Below, piece after piece: positions 1-6,717 of a stretch of DNA of 35,823 bases (positions are counted from its first letter, which is position 1; the number at the start of each line of letters is the position of its first letter). The stretch covers positions 1 through 35,823 of the forward strand of contig JAEZQR010000155.1 in NCBI GenBank assembly GCA_023413015.1. Reading direction: 5' to 3'. The position numbers and the translations under genes were made by a program. Origin of the DNA: Pseudomonadota bacterium. Its GTDB lineage: Bacteria; Pseudomonadota; Alphaproteobacteria; Sphingomonadales; Sphingomonadaceae. Under the pieces are notes generated by a model. It was not told the origin of the DNA. It searched no databases and was given only the letters and a program-made list of their open reading frames with translations.

Positions 1-2058
1 CACGATATCGCCCGCCGACACGACCTGCCGTTCCGGCCGCTTCTGGCGCGCCATCGCGAGGAAGGTCTGCACGATCCGGGAGCAGCGCTCGGCAGCATGA
101 CGGACCTTCGCCGCCCGATCGGCGAGCGGCGTTCCTTCCGCCATATCCTCGAGCAGCATCGACTGGGTGGTGACCACCGAAAGCGGATTGTTGAGCTCGT
201 GGCTGACGCCGGCGAGGAGCGATCCCAGCGCGCTCAGCTTCTCGGCCTGATGCAGCGCCTCGCGCGACTGCTGCAGCTCCTCCTGCGCGCGCCTGACCTC
301 GGTCAGGTCGATCAGGCTGGCGATGACGGCCGGCTCGCCGCGGTAGCTGATATGGCGCCAGCTCATCGCGACCGGGAAGGGGCGGCCGCCCCGCACCATC
401 ATGGTCTCGTAGTTGTCGAAGCGCGGATGCGCCCGGACGAAGGCGACGAGTTCGGCCCAGCGGCCGTTCCAGCCGGTCCAGGACTTCGGATCGACCGCAT
501 CGAGGTCGCCGTGCGCAACCCCCGCCATCTCGAAAAAGGCGGCATTGCCGAGGACCAGGCCGTCCCCCTGCGCGATCACCACCGGGATCGGATGCGCCTC
601 GGTCACCCGGCGGAAGAGCTGCTCGCTCTCGCGCAGTGCGTCCTCGGCGCGCGCGCGTTCGAGCGCTTCCCAGCTCCGCTCGGCGACCGCCTCGACGATC
701 TCGATATCCGACGCGCTCCATTCGCGCGGCTCGGCGGCCTGCACCGACAATAGCGCCGTCAGACGGTTGTGCTTGCACATCGGCGCGGTGACGTAGGCCC
801 TGACACCCTGCGAGCGGAAGCCTTCGCGCAATGTCTCCGGCAGCCGAGGCGCCTGTTCCACATCGTTCACGGTGATCGTATGGCCGGCGCAATATTCCGC
901 CATGATGTCGGCGCCCATCATTGACAGAGGCCAGCGTCCGCCGCGCGGCGGCATCGTGCCATCCGACCAGCTATATTTGATTTCCAGATGGTCGCTGCCG
1001 TCCTCGACCTCCGAATAGATGACGTGACGCGCGCCCATGAACTCGCCGAGCGCCTGTGCCGAGAGCGCGAGGATCGTGGTCGGGTCGGCCTCGGTTCTCA
1101 GCCGGTCGCCCAGCGCGAGCAGGAAGGCCTGACGGCGCTCGGCCGCGGCAAGGTTCGCCTGCACCTTGGCGCGCTCCAGCGTCGCCCAGGTGCGCTCCGC
1201 GACTTCGCGCAGCAGGCGGATCTCGGCTGGCGTCCACTGGCGCACGCTGCCGTGCTGGATCGACATGACCGCAGCGAGGCGCCCGCTCTTGACCAGCGGC
1301 ACGCTCAGGAAGGCGCGCGTGCCGTTGCGCTGAAAATGCGCGCGCAGGGCCGGCAGCACCTGGTCGTCGGTGACGATGTCAGCCGAGGACAGCGGATCGC
1401 CGTGCACATGCGCCTCGACATAGTCCGGACCGAAGGTGTCGAGGGCGATCCGGTACGGCGGGTTGGCGCTCCCGTCGGCACGCCAGTCGCGATTGACGTG
1501 CATGACGCCGCCATCCCAGTCGATGACGGCATAGACGACGCGGTCGACCCCCAGCTCCATGCCGAGATTCTCGGACGCCATCTCAAGGATCGCCTCGGGG
1601 TCCGCCTCGTCGCGCATCCGGTCGCCGAGGCGGAGCAGGAAGGCTTGCAGCCGCTCGGCTTCGAGTTGCTCGGTGATCTCGGTGCACGTCCCGACCCAGC
1701 AGCTCAGCTCGCCGTCGGCATGGACCGGCTGCACATGCGAAAGGAACGGGCGATGCACGCCATCGGCGCCGCGCAGGTAGATGATGAGATCGAAGGGCTC
1801 GGCCGCCTGGAAAGCCGGCCGAATCCGGTCCCGCACCTCGTCCAACCGGGCGGGGTCGTGGACCGACTGCCAGCCCTGCGCGGTCAGTATGTCCGGCGAG
1901 ACGCCCGTATATTCGTACCAACGGCGATTGTACCAGGTGACCGTCCCGTCCGGGCGCCCGTACCAGCAGAGCGTCGGCAGATTATCGGCGAGCAGCCGGA
2001 ACTGCGCGTCGTCGACGCTGCCCGGAAAGGATGAGGCGCTCGTCGTGTGTGCAATCAT
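1..2058 (-). CDS. PAS-GAF-GAF-PAS sensor histidine kinase, C-terminus cut by window edge
   Basis: Sensor kinase of a two-component system; 686 codons are open from an ATG at 2058 to the left edge, with no stop inside the window. Visible order: a PAS domain at about residues 17-130, two GAF domains starting near 135 and 307, a second PAS at about 470-595, then a HisKA dimerisation helix with H-box GVSHELNNP, whose phospho-acceptor is His620. The two GAF units begin with near-identical blocks (QAFLLRLGDRMRDEADP and QAFLLALGDRLRTEADP), which indicates an internal tandem duplication. No transmembrane segment is apparent, so it is probably cytosolic and senses a diffusible or redox/light cue; the ligand cannot be read from sequence. 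The ATPase domain lies outside the window. It is divergent from the methyltransferase gene at 2188, with a repeated 19-bp element in the shared upstream region. Confidence 0.93.
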   Translation of the reverse strand, partial: MIAHTTSASSFPGSVDDAQFRLLADNLPTLCWYGRPDGTVTWYNRRWYEYTGVSPDILTAQGWQSVHDPARLDEVRDRIRPAFQAAEPFDLIIYLRGADGVHRPFLSHVQPVHADGELSCWVGTCTEITEQLEAERLQAFLLRLGDRMRDEADPEAILEMASENLGMELGVDRVVYAVIDWDGGVMHVNRDWRADGSANPPYRIALDTFGPDYVEAHVHGDPLSSADIVTDDQVLPALRAHFQRNGTRAFLSVPLVKSGRLAAVMSIQHGSVRQWTPAEIRLLREVAERTWATLERAKVQANLAAAERRQAFLLALGDRLRTEADPTTILALSAQALGEFMGARHVIYSEVEDGSDHLEIKYSWSDGTMPPRGGRWPLSMMGADIMAEYCAGHTITVNDVEQAPRLPETLREGFRSQGVRAYVTAPMCKHNRLTALLSVQAAEPREWSASDIEIVEAVAERSWEALERARAEDALRESEQLFRRVTEAHPIPVVIAQGDGLVLGNAAFFEMAGVAHGDLDAVDPKSWTGWNGRWAELVAFVRAHPRFDNYETMMVRGGRPFPVAMSWRHISYRGEPAVIASLIDLTEVRRAQEELQQSREALHQAEKLSALGSLLAGVSHELNNPLSVVTTQSMLLEDMAEGTPLADRAAKVRHAAERCSRIVQTFLAMARQKRPERQVVSAGDIV

Positions 2059-2090
2059 CGATCATCCGCACTCGGTCCGGGCGCGGACCT

Positions 2091-2109
2091 CGATACAATT
2101 GATACACGA
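2091..2109. promoter_or_regulatory. Repeated 19-bp element, copy 1 (candidate operator)
   Basis: The sequence is CGATACAATTGATACACGA, with two GATACA half-sites in direct repeat at a 9-bp period. It lies 33 bp upstream of the sensor kinase ATG, in the gap shared with the divergent methyltransferase. A second copy with one base changed is at 2787-2805. Both copies are intergenic, which supports a binding site for a shared regulator. Which protein binds is unknown. Confidence 0.55.
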
Positions 2110-2187
2110 TTCTGTGTAGCAAGGCACCTTCCTGATACGGGCAGGGGACTAGCTTTCGTTGGTTATGCCTCCAGCGAAAGCCTCTTC

Positions 2188-2775
2188 GTGACCGATGACG
2201 GTCCCCAGGAACCGCCTCTTGGCCGTGCCGACGAGGCAGGAGGCGGCTTCTCCGCACTGTTCGAGCGTTTCTGGGACAGCACGGTCGCCGACCATGTAAC
2301 CGATCGGCAGGTGGTCTCGATCGAGCGCCATCTGTGTCTTCTTCCCGGCGCACGGATCGTCGTTGCCCCCTCTGGCTGCGGCCGTCTGGCGCTGGCGCTC
2401 GCGGCGCGCGGCTATGCGGTGCGCGGGGTCGATCGATGCTCCGACGCCATCGAGCGCAGCTCCGCGCTCGCGGTACAGGCGCGACTGGGTGTCGAATTCC
2501 GCTTCTGCCCTGACCTGACGTGCGGCGATGCGGATTGCGACGGCGCGATCGCCATCGGGACCGGCCTGATGTCAGGCGCGGTGGCGGCTCGCCTGGCCGC
2601 GGCGCTCAAGCCAGGCGCCCGTGCCATCATCGAGGTTGGTCACGACGAGACGGCCTCTACGCTGTCGCAAGCCCTGGACGAAGCGGGGCTGGAGCCGATC
2701 GGTCGCCACGACGAGTGGGATGAGGATTCTTATGCCGCCCCCGCCCGGTCGTTCCTGATCTGCGCGCGCGCATGA
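2188..2775 (+). CDS. Putative SAM-dependent methyltransferase, degenerate motif I
   Basis: A 195-residue protein with a Rossmann methyltransferase outline: a strand plus glycine loop reading RIVVAPSGCGRLALALA (the motif I position), then an acidic strand end in VRGVDRCSDAIE, and a later strand around ARAIIEVGHDE. Motif I departs from the usual D-x-G-x-G-x-G, so SAM binding is probable but not certain. I chose the GTG at 2188 because the methyltransferase-like region begins soon after it and AGCGAAAG stands a few bases upstream. An in-frame ATG at 2047 would overlap the kinase start and add a stretch without family character. The gene is first in a rightward group leading to the sulfotransferase, and the 19-bp element occurs on both sides of it. 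Substrate unknown. Confidence 0.7.
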   Translation: MTDDGPQEPPLGRADEAGGGFSALFERFWDSTVADHVTDRQVVSIERHLCLLPGARIVVAPSGCGRLALALAARGYAVRGVDRCSDAIERSSALAVQARLGVEFRFCPDLTCGDADCDGAIAIGTGLMSGAVAARLAAALKPGARAIIEVGHDETASTLSQALDEAGLEPIGRHDEWDEDSYAAPARSFLICARA

Positions 2776-2786
2776 CCTCGCCGCAG

Positions 2787-2805
2787 CGATACAATCGATA
2801 CACGA
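2787..2805. promoter_or_regulatory. Repeated 19-bp element, copy 2 (candidate operator or promoter part)
   Basis: The sequence is CGATACAATCGATACACGA, identical to 2091-2109 except for T to C at the tenth base. It lies in the 114-bp gap between the methyltransferase stop and the AhpD-like gene at 2890. On the plus strand it contains TACAAT, a fair -10 hexamer, so the element may overlap a promoter for the downstream sulfotransferase group. Confidence 0.55.
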
Positions 2806-2889
2806 AAGCGCCCGCGGCGAAGTTCGGCCGAAACAGCGACCGCCTATTCAGGACGCATATCCGGTAGCGGACACGAGTAGGCGTCAGCG

Positions 2890-3267
2890 ATGACTTTGGC
2901 TCAACCTCTTACCCGCGAGGCGGTGCGTGCCGCCTGTCGCTTTCCCGGAACGGCCGATGCGGTCGGCGCGCCGGACGAACTGTCGATGATCGAGCGCACC
3001 GTCATCGCGGTGGGAGCCGCGGATGCACGGCGCGGACTGTGGGTCGCCGCCAAGCCCGACGGCCGGCTGCGCCGTCTGACCGACCTGTTGATGGGGCGAC
3101 GGACGCCCATCGCGCTTGCCGATCCGCGCCTGGATGCGCTGCGCCGCTTCGCGCAGACCGCCGCCAGCGGCCGGGAGCGCATCAGCGACATCCGCCGCGT
3201 ACGCGACGCCGGGTTCAGCTCGCCGCAGATCGTGCTCGCCGCTCGGCTCAGCCGCACCGCTTACTGA
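2890..3267 (+). CDS. AhpD-like (carboxymuconolactone decarboxylase-fold) protein lacking the redox cysteines
   Basis: A 125-residue protein. The segment around ELSMIERTVIAVGAAD and the C-terminal half (DPRLDALRRFAQ, then DIRRVRDAGFSSPQIVLAA) resemble the helical AhpD/carboxymuconolactone decarboxylase fold, where the second block normally reads like an 'aGfsdaqi' helix. The family's catalytic CxxC-x-x-H stretch is replaced here by ARRGLWVAA, and the protein contains only one cysteine (C16), outside that position. It therefore cannot act as a thiol peroxidase of the AhpD kind; a structural, binding or otherwise altered role is inferred. The gene ends 18 bp before the sulfotransferase and is probably cotranscribed with it. 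The ribosome binding site is weak. The family assignment is by eye and moderately sure. Confidence 0.6.
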   Translation: MTLAQPLTREAVRAACRFPGTADAVGAPDELSMIERTVIAVGAADARRGLWVAAKPDGRLRRLTDLLMGRRTPIALADPRLDALRRFAQTAASGRERISDIRRVRDAGFSSPQIVLAARLSRTAY

Positions 3268-3285
3268 TAAAGGAAAGGCAGAACG

Positions 3286-4212
3286 ATGACCTGCTGGCCC
3301 GCGAAAACGCGTGAGCTTCACAGCCACCATTTCGATTCCACGATCTGGAACGCCTTCGCCTTCCGCGACGACGATATCGTGATCGGCACTTATGCGAAGT
3401 CGGGCACGACCTGGGTCCAGCAGATCGTAGGGCAGCTGCTGTTCGAGGGCGATCCCGAAGTGGCGGTGGCGGAGCTGTCGCCCTGGCTCGATCTGCGCCT
3501 GCCGCCGAAGGAGGTGAAGCTGCCTGCGGTCGAGGCCCAAGCTCACCGGCGTTTCCTCAAGACGCACCTGCCGGTCGATGCGCTCGTCTACTCGCCCAAG
3601 GCCAAGTATCTCTACATCGGCCGCGACGGCCGCGACGTGGTGTGGAGCGCGTACAACCACTTCGTCAACGCCAACGAGCTGCTCTACAGCGCGCTCAACG
3701 ACACGCCCGGACGCGTCGGGCCGCCGATCGGGCGTCCGCCCGAGAGCGTTCGCCAATATTTCCTCGAGTGGCTGGACGGCGACGGCTATCCGCTCTGGTC
3801 GTTCTGGGAGAATATCCGGACCTGGTGGGAGATCCGCGAGCTTCCCAACCTGCTCCTCCTCCACTTCAACGAACTGAAGGCCGACCTGCCGGGGCAGATC
3901 GCCCGCATCGCCGATTTCCTCGAGATCGAGATCGATGAGACGCGGTTCCCGGCGATCGTCGAACACTGCAGCTTCGACTGGATGAAGGCGAACGCCACCC
4001 GGAGCGTGCCGCTGGGCGGCGCCTTCTGGGAGGGCGGCGCGCAGACCTTCGTCAACAAGGGCACGAACGGCCGCTGGCGCGACATCCTCACCACCGAGGA
4101 TCGCGAGCGCTACGAGCGCATCGCGCGCGAACAGCTCGGCGACGCCTGTGCCCGCTGGCTCGCCACCGGCGAGCGCGAGATCGAAACGGCCGCCATCCGC
4201 GAAGCCGCCTAG
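3286..4212 (+). CDS. Cytosolic-type sulfotransferase (PAPS-dependent)
   Basis: A 308-residue Sulfotransfer_1 family enzyme that would move the sulfuryl group of PAPS onto a hydroxyl or amine of a small acceptor in the cytoplasm. The 5'-phosphosulfate loop is YAKSGTTW (residues 36-43, Lys38). The catalytic His is in KTHLP (His94). The 3'-phosphate binding element is in GRDGRDVVWSAYNHF (Arg113, Ser121), and the C-terminal PAPS-binding segment is NKGTNGRW (257-264). All elements of an active enzyme are present and the length matches soluble aryl/steroid-type sulfotransferases. AAGGAAAGG at 3269-3277 is a strong ribosome binding site for the ATG. The acceptor is unknown; flanking unknown proteins suggest a dedicated small-molecule sulfation pathway. 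Confidence 0.93.
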   Translation: MTCWPAKTRELHSHHFDSTIWNAFAFRDDDIVIGTYAKSGTTWVQQIVGQLLFEGDPEVAVAELSPWLDLRLPPKEVKLPAVEAQAHRRFLKTHLPVDALVYSPKAKYLYIGRDGRDVVWSAYNHFVNANELLYSALNDTPGRVGPPIGRPPESVRQYFLEWLDGDGYPLWSFWENIRTWWEIRELPNLLLLHFNELKADLPGQIARIADFLEIEIDETRFPAIVEHCSFDWMKANATRSVPLGGAFWEGGAQTFVNKGTNGRWRDILTTEDRERYERIAREQLGDACARWLATGEREIETAAIREAA

Positions 4213-4242
4213 TCACCGACAACAAGCGAAGGGAACTTGCCG

Positions 4243-4728
4243 ATGCTTTTCCACATCTCGATCGATGCCGCCGATCCAAAACATGTCGCCGAAGTGATCG
4301 CCGAACTCTGGGGCGGCGAGGCGCTGCCGTTCCCGGCCGTCTATCCCGGTTCCTGGGTCGCGCTGGCGGGCGACGACCGTGGCACGATGATCGAGGTCTA
4401 TCCTGCGGGCGTCACGATCGCGCCGAGCGAGGGGGACGCCGATGCGGTCGGCGTCCGCGAGTCCAACATGCGGCGCGCGACATCGACCCACGCCGCCGTC
4501 GCGACCATGCTGTCGGCGGACGAGGTCTTCGCCATCGCTGAGCGCGAAGGCTGGATCGCCAAGTACCGCAAGCGCGGCGGGAGCTTCGGCGTCATCGAGT
4601 TCTGGGTCGAGAACGGCCTGATGATCGAGGTGCTGACCGCCGAGATGCAGGCGGAATATCTCGAATCCATCTCGATCGAGAACTGGCGGGCGATGCTGGC
4701 GCTCGCGCCGGAGGTGCAGGCCGCCTGA
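4243..4728 (+). CDS. VOC/glyoxalase-like hypothetical protein
   Basis: A 161-residue protein I do not firmly recognise. Its start (MLFHISIDAADPKHVAEVIAEL) has the strand-then-helix pattern of a vicinal oxygen chelate (VOC) half-module. A second strand-rich part ends in FGVIEFWVENGLMIEVL, where a metal-ligand Glu would sit in a VOC protein. A full metal site is not evident. ATG 4243 is preferred over an in-frame TTG at 4237 because GAAGGG at 4228-4233 is nine bases from the ATG but only three from the TTG. It follows the sulfotransferase by 30 bp and is probably in the same transcript. It may bind the sulfotransferase substrate or product, which is inference from position only. Confidence 0.75.
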   Translation: MLFHISIDAADPKHVAEVIAELWGGEALPFPAVYPGSWVALAGDDRGTMIEVYPAGVTIAPSEGDADAVGVRESNMRRATSTHAAVATMLSADEVFAIAEREGWIAKYRKRGGSFGVIEFWVENGLMIEVLTAEMQAEYLESISIENWRAMLALAPEVQAA

Positions 4729-4748
4729 AATCGTCGGCAATCGCAATT

Positions 4749-4779
4749 CGGCGGGCCCGGGCCTATATCGGGCCCGCCG
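4749..4779. other. Perfect 11-bp stem hairpin between two operon genes
   Basis: The arms CGGCGGGCCCG (4749-4759) and CGGGCCCGCCG (4769-4779) pair perfectly around a 9-base loop, GGCCTATAT. No T-run follows, so it is more likely a partial attenuator or 3'-end stabiliser than a full terminator. It sits between the VOC-like gene and the 99-residue orphan gene. Confidence 0.6.
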
Positions 4780-4819
4780 GTGCCTGATTGGGCGGGCGCC
4801 GTGAAGGAGTTGCGTCGTC

Positions 4820-5119
4820 GTGAAGCTCACCCCGGTCCAGATCGACATCATCCGCGAAGCGACGGGGTTTAGCCCCCTGACCGAGGAACAGGCCTCCGAA
4901 AGCGGGCTCTACGGCTTCTTCGGCGACAACACCTTCTACATGGACGACCAGGGCATCTACGTCTTCGAGGAGGTCGAGATCGAGGGCGAGCCGCAGCAGG
5001 GCGAGCAGCCGGTGACTGCGATCAAGATCGCCGCGCTCGAGCCGACCGGCAAGGAAGGCGAGGTCCAGGTGCGCTCGATCCAGCCGCTGCTGACCACGAC
5101 CACCATCGATATCGCTTAG
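4820..5119 (+). CDS. Hypothetical acidic 99-residue protein
   Basis: I do not recognise this protein. It starts at GTG 4820 with GAAGGAG at 4803-4809 as a clear ribosome binding site. The N-terminal third (LTPVQIDIIREATGF) looks helical. The middle has the pattern of short beta strands with many acidic residues (DNTFYMDDQGIYVFEEVEIEG), and the C-terminus is Thr-rich. There is no cysteine, signal peptide or membrane segment, so it is probably a small soluble cytosolic protein. It is the last gene before the terminator at 5151 and 91 bp after the VOC-like gene, with a hairpin between. It could be read from the sulfotransferase transcript or have its own promoter. Confidence 0.75.
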   Translation: MKLTPVQIDIIREATGFSPLTEEQASESGLYGFFGDNTFYMDDQGIYVFEEVEIEGEPQQGEQPVTAIKIAALEPTGKEGEVQVRSIQPLLTTTTIDIA

Positions 5120-5150
5120 ACGGCAGGGCACCCGGTGCCCGAAATGAAAG

Positions 5151-5193
5151 CGGCCCGCGCTCTCGGGGGGATGAGCGCGGGCCGTTTGTTTGT
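5151..5193 (+). terminator. Rho-independent terminator
   Basis: A perfect 12-bp GC-rich stem: CGGCCCGCGCTC (5151-5162) pairs with GAGCGCGGGCCG (5173-5184) around a 10-base loop. TTTGTTTGT follows. It lies 31 bp after the stop of the 99-residue gene. On the other strand the stem is followed by CTTTCATTTC, so it may also stop transcripts coming from the thiolase gene. Confidence 0.92.
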
Positions 5194-5253
5194 CCGACGC
5201 GAGCGGGGGGCAAAGAGCGTCAGACATAGGATAGAATTCACGAGCACGTGACT

Positions 5254-5295
5254 GGTTCCACGGTCCTGAAAAATATTTTTAAAGGCTGTGGAACC
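5254..5295. repeat. Imperfect 42-bp dyad with an AT-rich palindromic core
   Basis: The outer arms GGTTCCAC (5254-5261) and GTGGAACC (5288-5295) are perfect complements. At the centre is the 12-bp palindrome AAAAATATTTTT (5269-5280), which stands out in this GC-rich sequence. It lies just after the thiolase stop on the minus strand. It could be an extra terminator-like structure or a protein-binding site; no T-run follows the outer stem. Confidence 0.5.
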
Positions 5296-5301
5296 GGCCG
5301 A

Positions 5302-6555
5302 TCAGACCCGTTCGATGATGATGGCTGGGGCCATGCCGCCGGCGGCGCACATGGTGACGAGACCTCGGCGGAGGTCCTGCCGCTCGAGTTCGTCGAGGAT
5401 GGTACCGATGAGCATCGATCCCGTCGCGCCTATCGGATGGCCGAGCGCGATCGCGCCGCCGTTGACGTTCACTTTGTCGCGGTCGAGGCGAAGGTCGCGG
5501 ATGAACTTTTCCGCCACCACGGCGAACGCCTCGTTGATCTCGAACAGGTCGATGTCGTCGAGCGTGAGCCCGGCCTTCGCCAGCACCTTCTTTGCCGCCG
5601 GCACCGGCGCGTTGAGCATGAGCGTCGGGCAGTCACCGACATTCGCCATCGCCACGATGCGCGCCCGCGGCTTCAGCCCGTTCCGCTCGGCATAGGCCTT
5701 CGACGCCAGAAGCACGGCAGCCGCACCGTCGACGACGCCCGACGAGTTGCCGGCATGGTGGACGTGCTCGATCTTGAGATCGGGATAGCGCTGGTTGATC
5801 AGCTTGCGGAAGGTCGTGCCTTCCTCATCCAAGGGCATATCCGCAATGCGCGTGAATGACGGCTCGAGCCCGGCCAACCCCTCGGCGGTGGTCTGCGGGC
5901 GCGGGAACTCCTCGCGGTCGAGCGCGAGGCTGCCGTCCTCGCGATAGACCGGCACGACCGACTTGGCGAAACGGCCTTCTTGAATCGCCTTCGCCGCGCG
6001 CTTCTGGCTTTCGAGCCCGAGTGCATCGACATCGGCACGGGTGATGCCTTCCATCGAGGCGATGGCATCGCCGCACACGCCCTGGTGCGACTGCGGATGC
6101 ACCTTCTGGAGCCGCTTGTTGCCCGAGCCGATGCCCAAGGGGCGGATGCCGGCGGCCATCTCCTCCTGTGCCATCTGCGCGGTAAGTGACATCATCTCGG
6201 TGCCGCCGGCGATGACGAGGTCTTCCATGCCGCTCATGATCTGGGCAGCGGCGAAGTTCACCGACGTGATGCCGCCGCCGCAGAAGCGGTCGAGCGTCAC
6301 GCCGCTCGACCGGCAGTCGTAGCCCGCATCGAGCGCCGCCATGCGGCCCAAGTCACCGGCCTGCTTGCCCTTCTGCGTCGAGGTCGACCAGATGATGTCG
6401 TCGACTTCCGCCGTTTTGAGGCCGTTGCGCTCGGCAACGGCCTTCAGGACGGTGGCGGCTAGATGCTGCGGGTGCATGTCGGCGAGCGAACCCTTGCCGA
6501 CCTTGCCGATCCCGCGCGGCGTGCGGACGGCGTCGATGATATAAGCTTCAGCCAT
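5302..6555 (-). CDS. Acetyl-CoA acetyltransferase (thiolase)
   Basis: A 417-residue thiolase that condenses two acyl-CoA units or cleaves 3-ketoacyl-CoA in fatty-acid or branched-substrate catabolism, in the cytosol. The acyl-accepting Cys is in DRFCGGGITSVN (Cys92). NEAFA, the His box GGAIALGHPIGATG (His373) and the C-terminal base in CAAGGMAPA (Cys403) are all present, so it should be active. I chose the ATG at 6555 (MAEAYIIDAVRTPRG) over one at 6561 because GGGGAG at 6563-6568 is seven bases from the former and one from the latter. The sequence alone does not separate a biosynthetic from a degradative thiolase. It stands alone between a convergent unknown operon and a divergent peptidase gene. 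Confidence 0.95.
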   Translation of the reverse strand: MAEAYIIDAVRTPRGIGKVGKGSLADMHPQHLAATVLKAVAERNGLKTAEVDDIIWSTSTQKGKQAGDLGRMAALDAGYDCRSSGVTLDRFCGGGITSVNFAAAQIMSGMEDLVIAGGTEMMSLTAQMAQEEMAAGIRPLGIGSGNKRLQKVHPQSHQGVCGDAIASMEGITRADVDALGLESQKRAAKAIQEGRFAKSVVPVYREDGSLALDREEFPRPQTTAEGLAGLEPSFTRIADMPLDEEGTTFRKLINQRYPDLKIEHVHHAGNSSGVVDGAAAVLLASKAYAERNGLKPRARIVAMANVGDCPTLMLNAPVPAAKKVLAKAGLTLDDIDLFEINEAFAVVAEKFIRDLRLDRDKVNVNGGAIALGHPIGATGSMLIGTILDELERQDLRRGLVTMCAAGGMAPAIIIERV

Positions 6556-6717
6556 GATCATACTCCCCAGCGGCGGCACCTTCTGTGCCTGACGTTGCCG
6601 GCAGGCTATCGGACGCAGCGCCCCTCACGAAAGCTAGTGATCAAGAGGGTAGGGGGCGGCTTCCCAACGACGCTTCCCTCCGGCTAGACAGGCCCGGCAC
6701 AAGCGGAGGGACATCGA

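Noticed and set aside
2884..3966. 360-residue minus-strand open frame
   Set aside because: Antisense to the AhpD-like and sulfotransferase genes, which carry clear motifs and ribosome binding sites.
5290..5312. GGAAC followed by CGTT as a possible EcfG stress-sigma promoter
   Set aside because: The spacing is too short and the site lies at the 3' end of the thiolase gene with no plus-strand gene after it.
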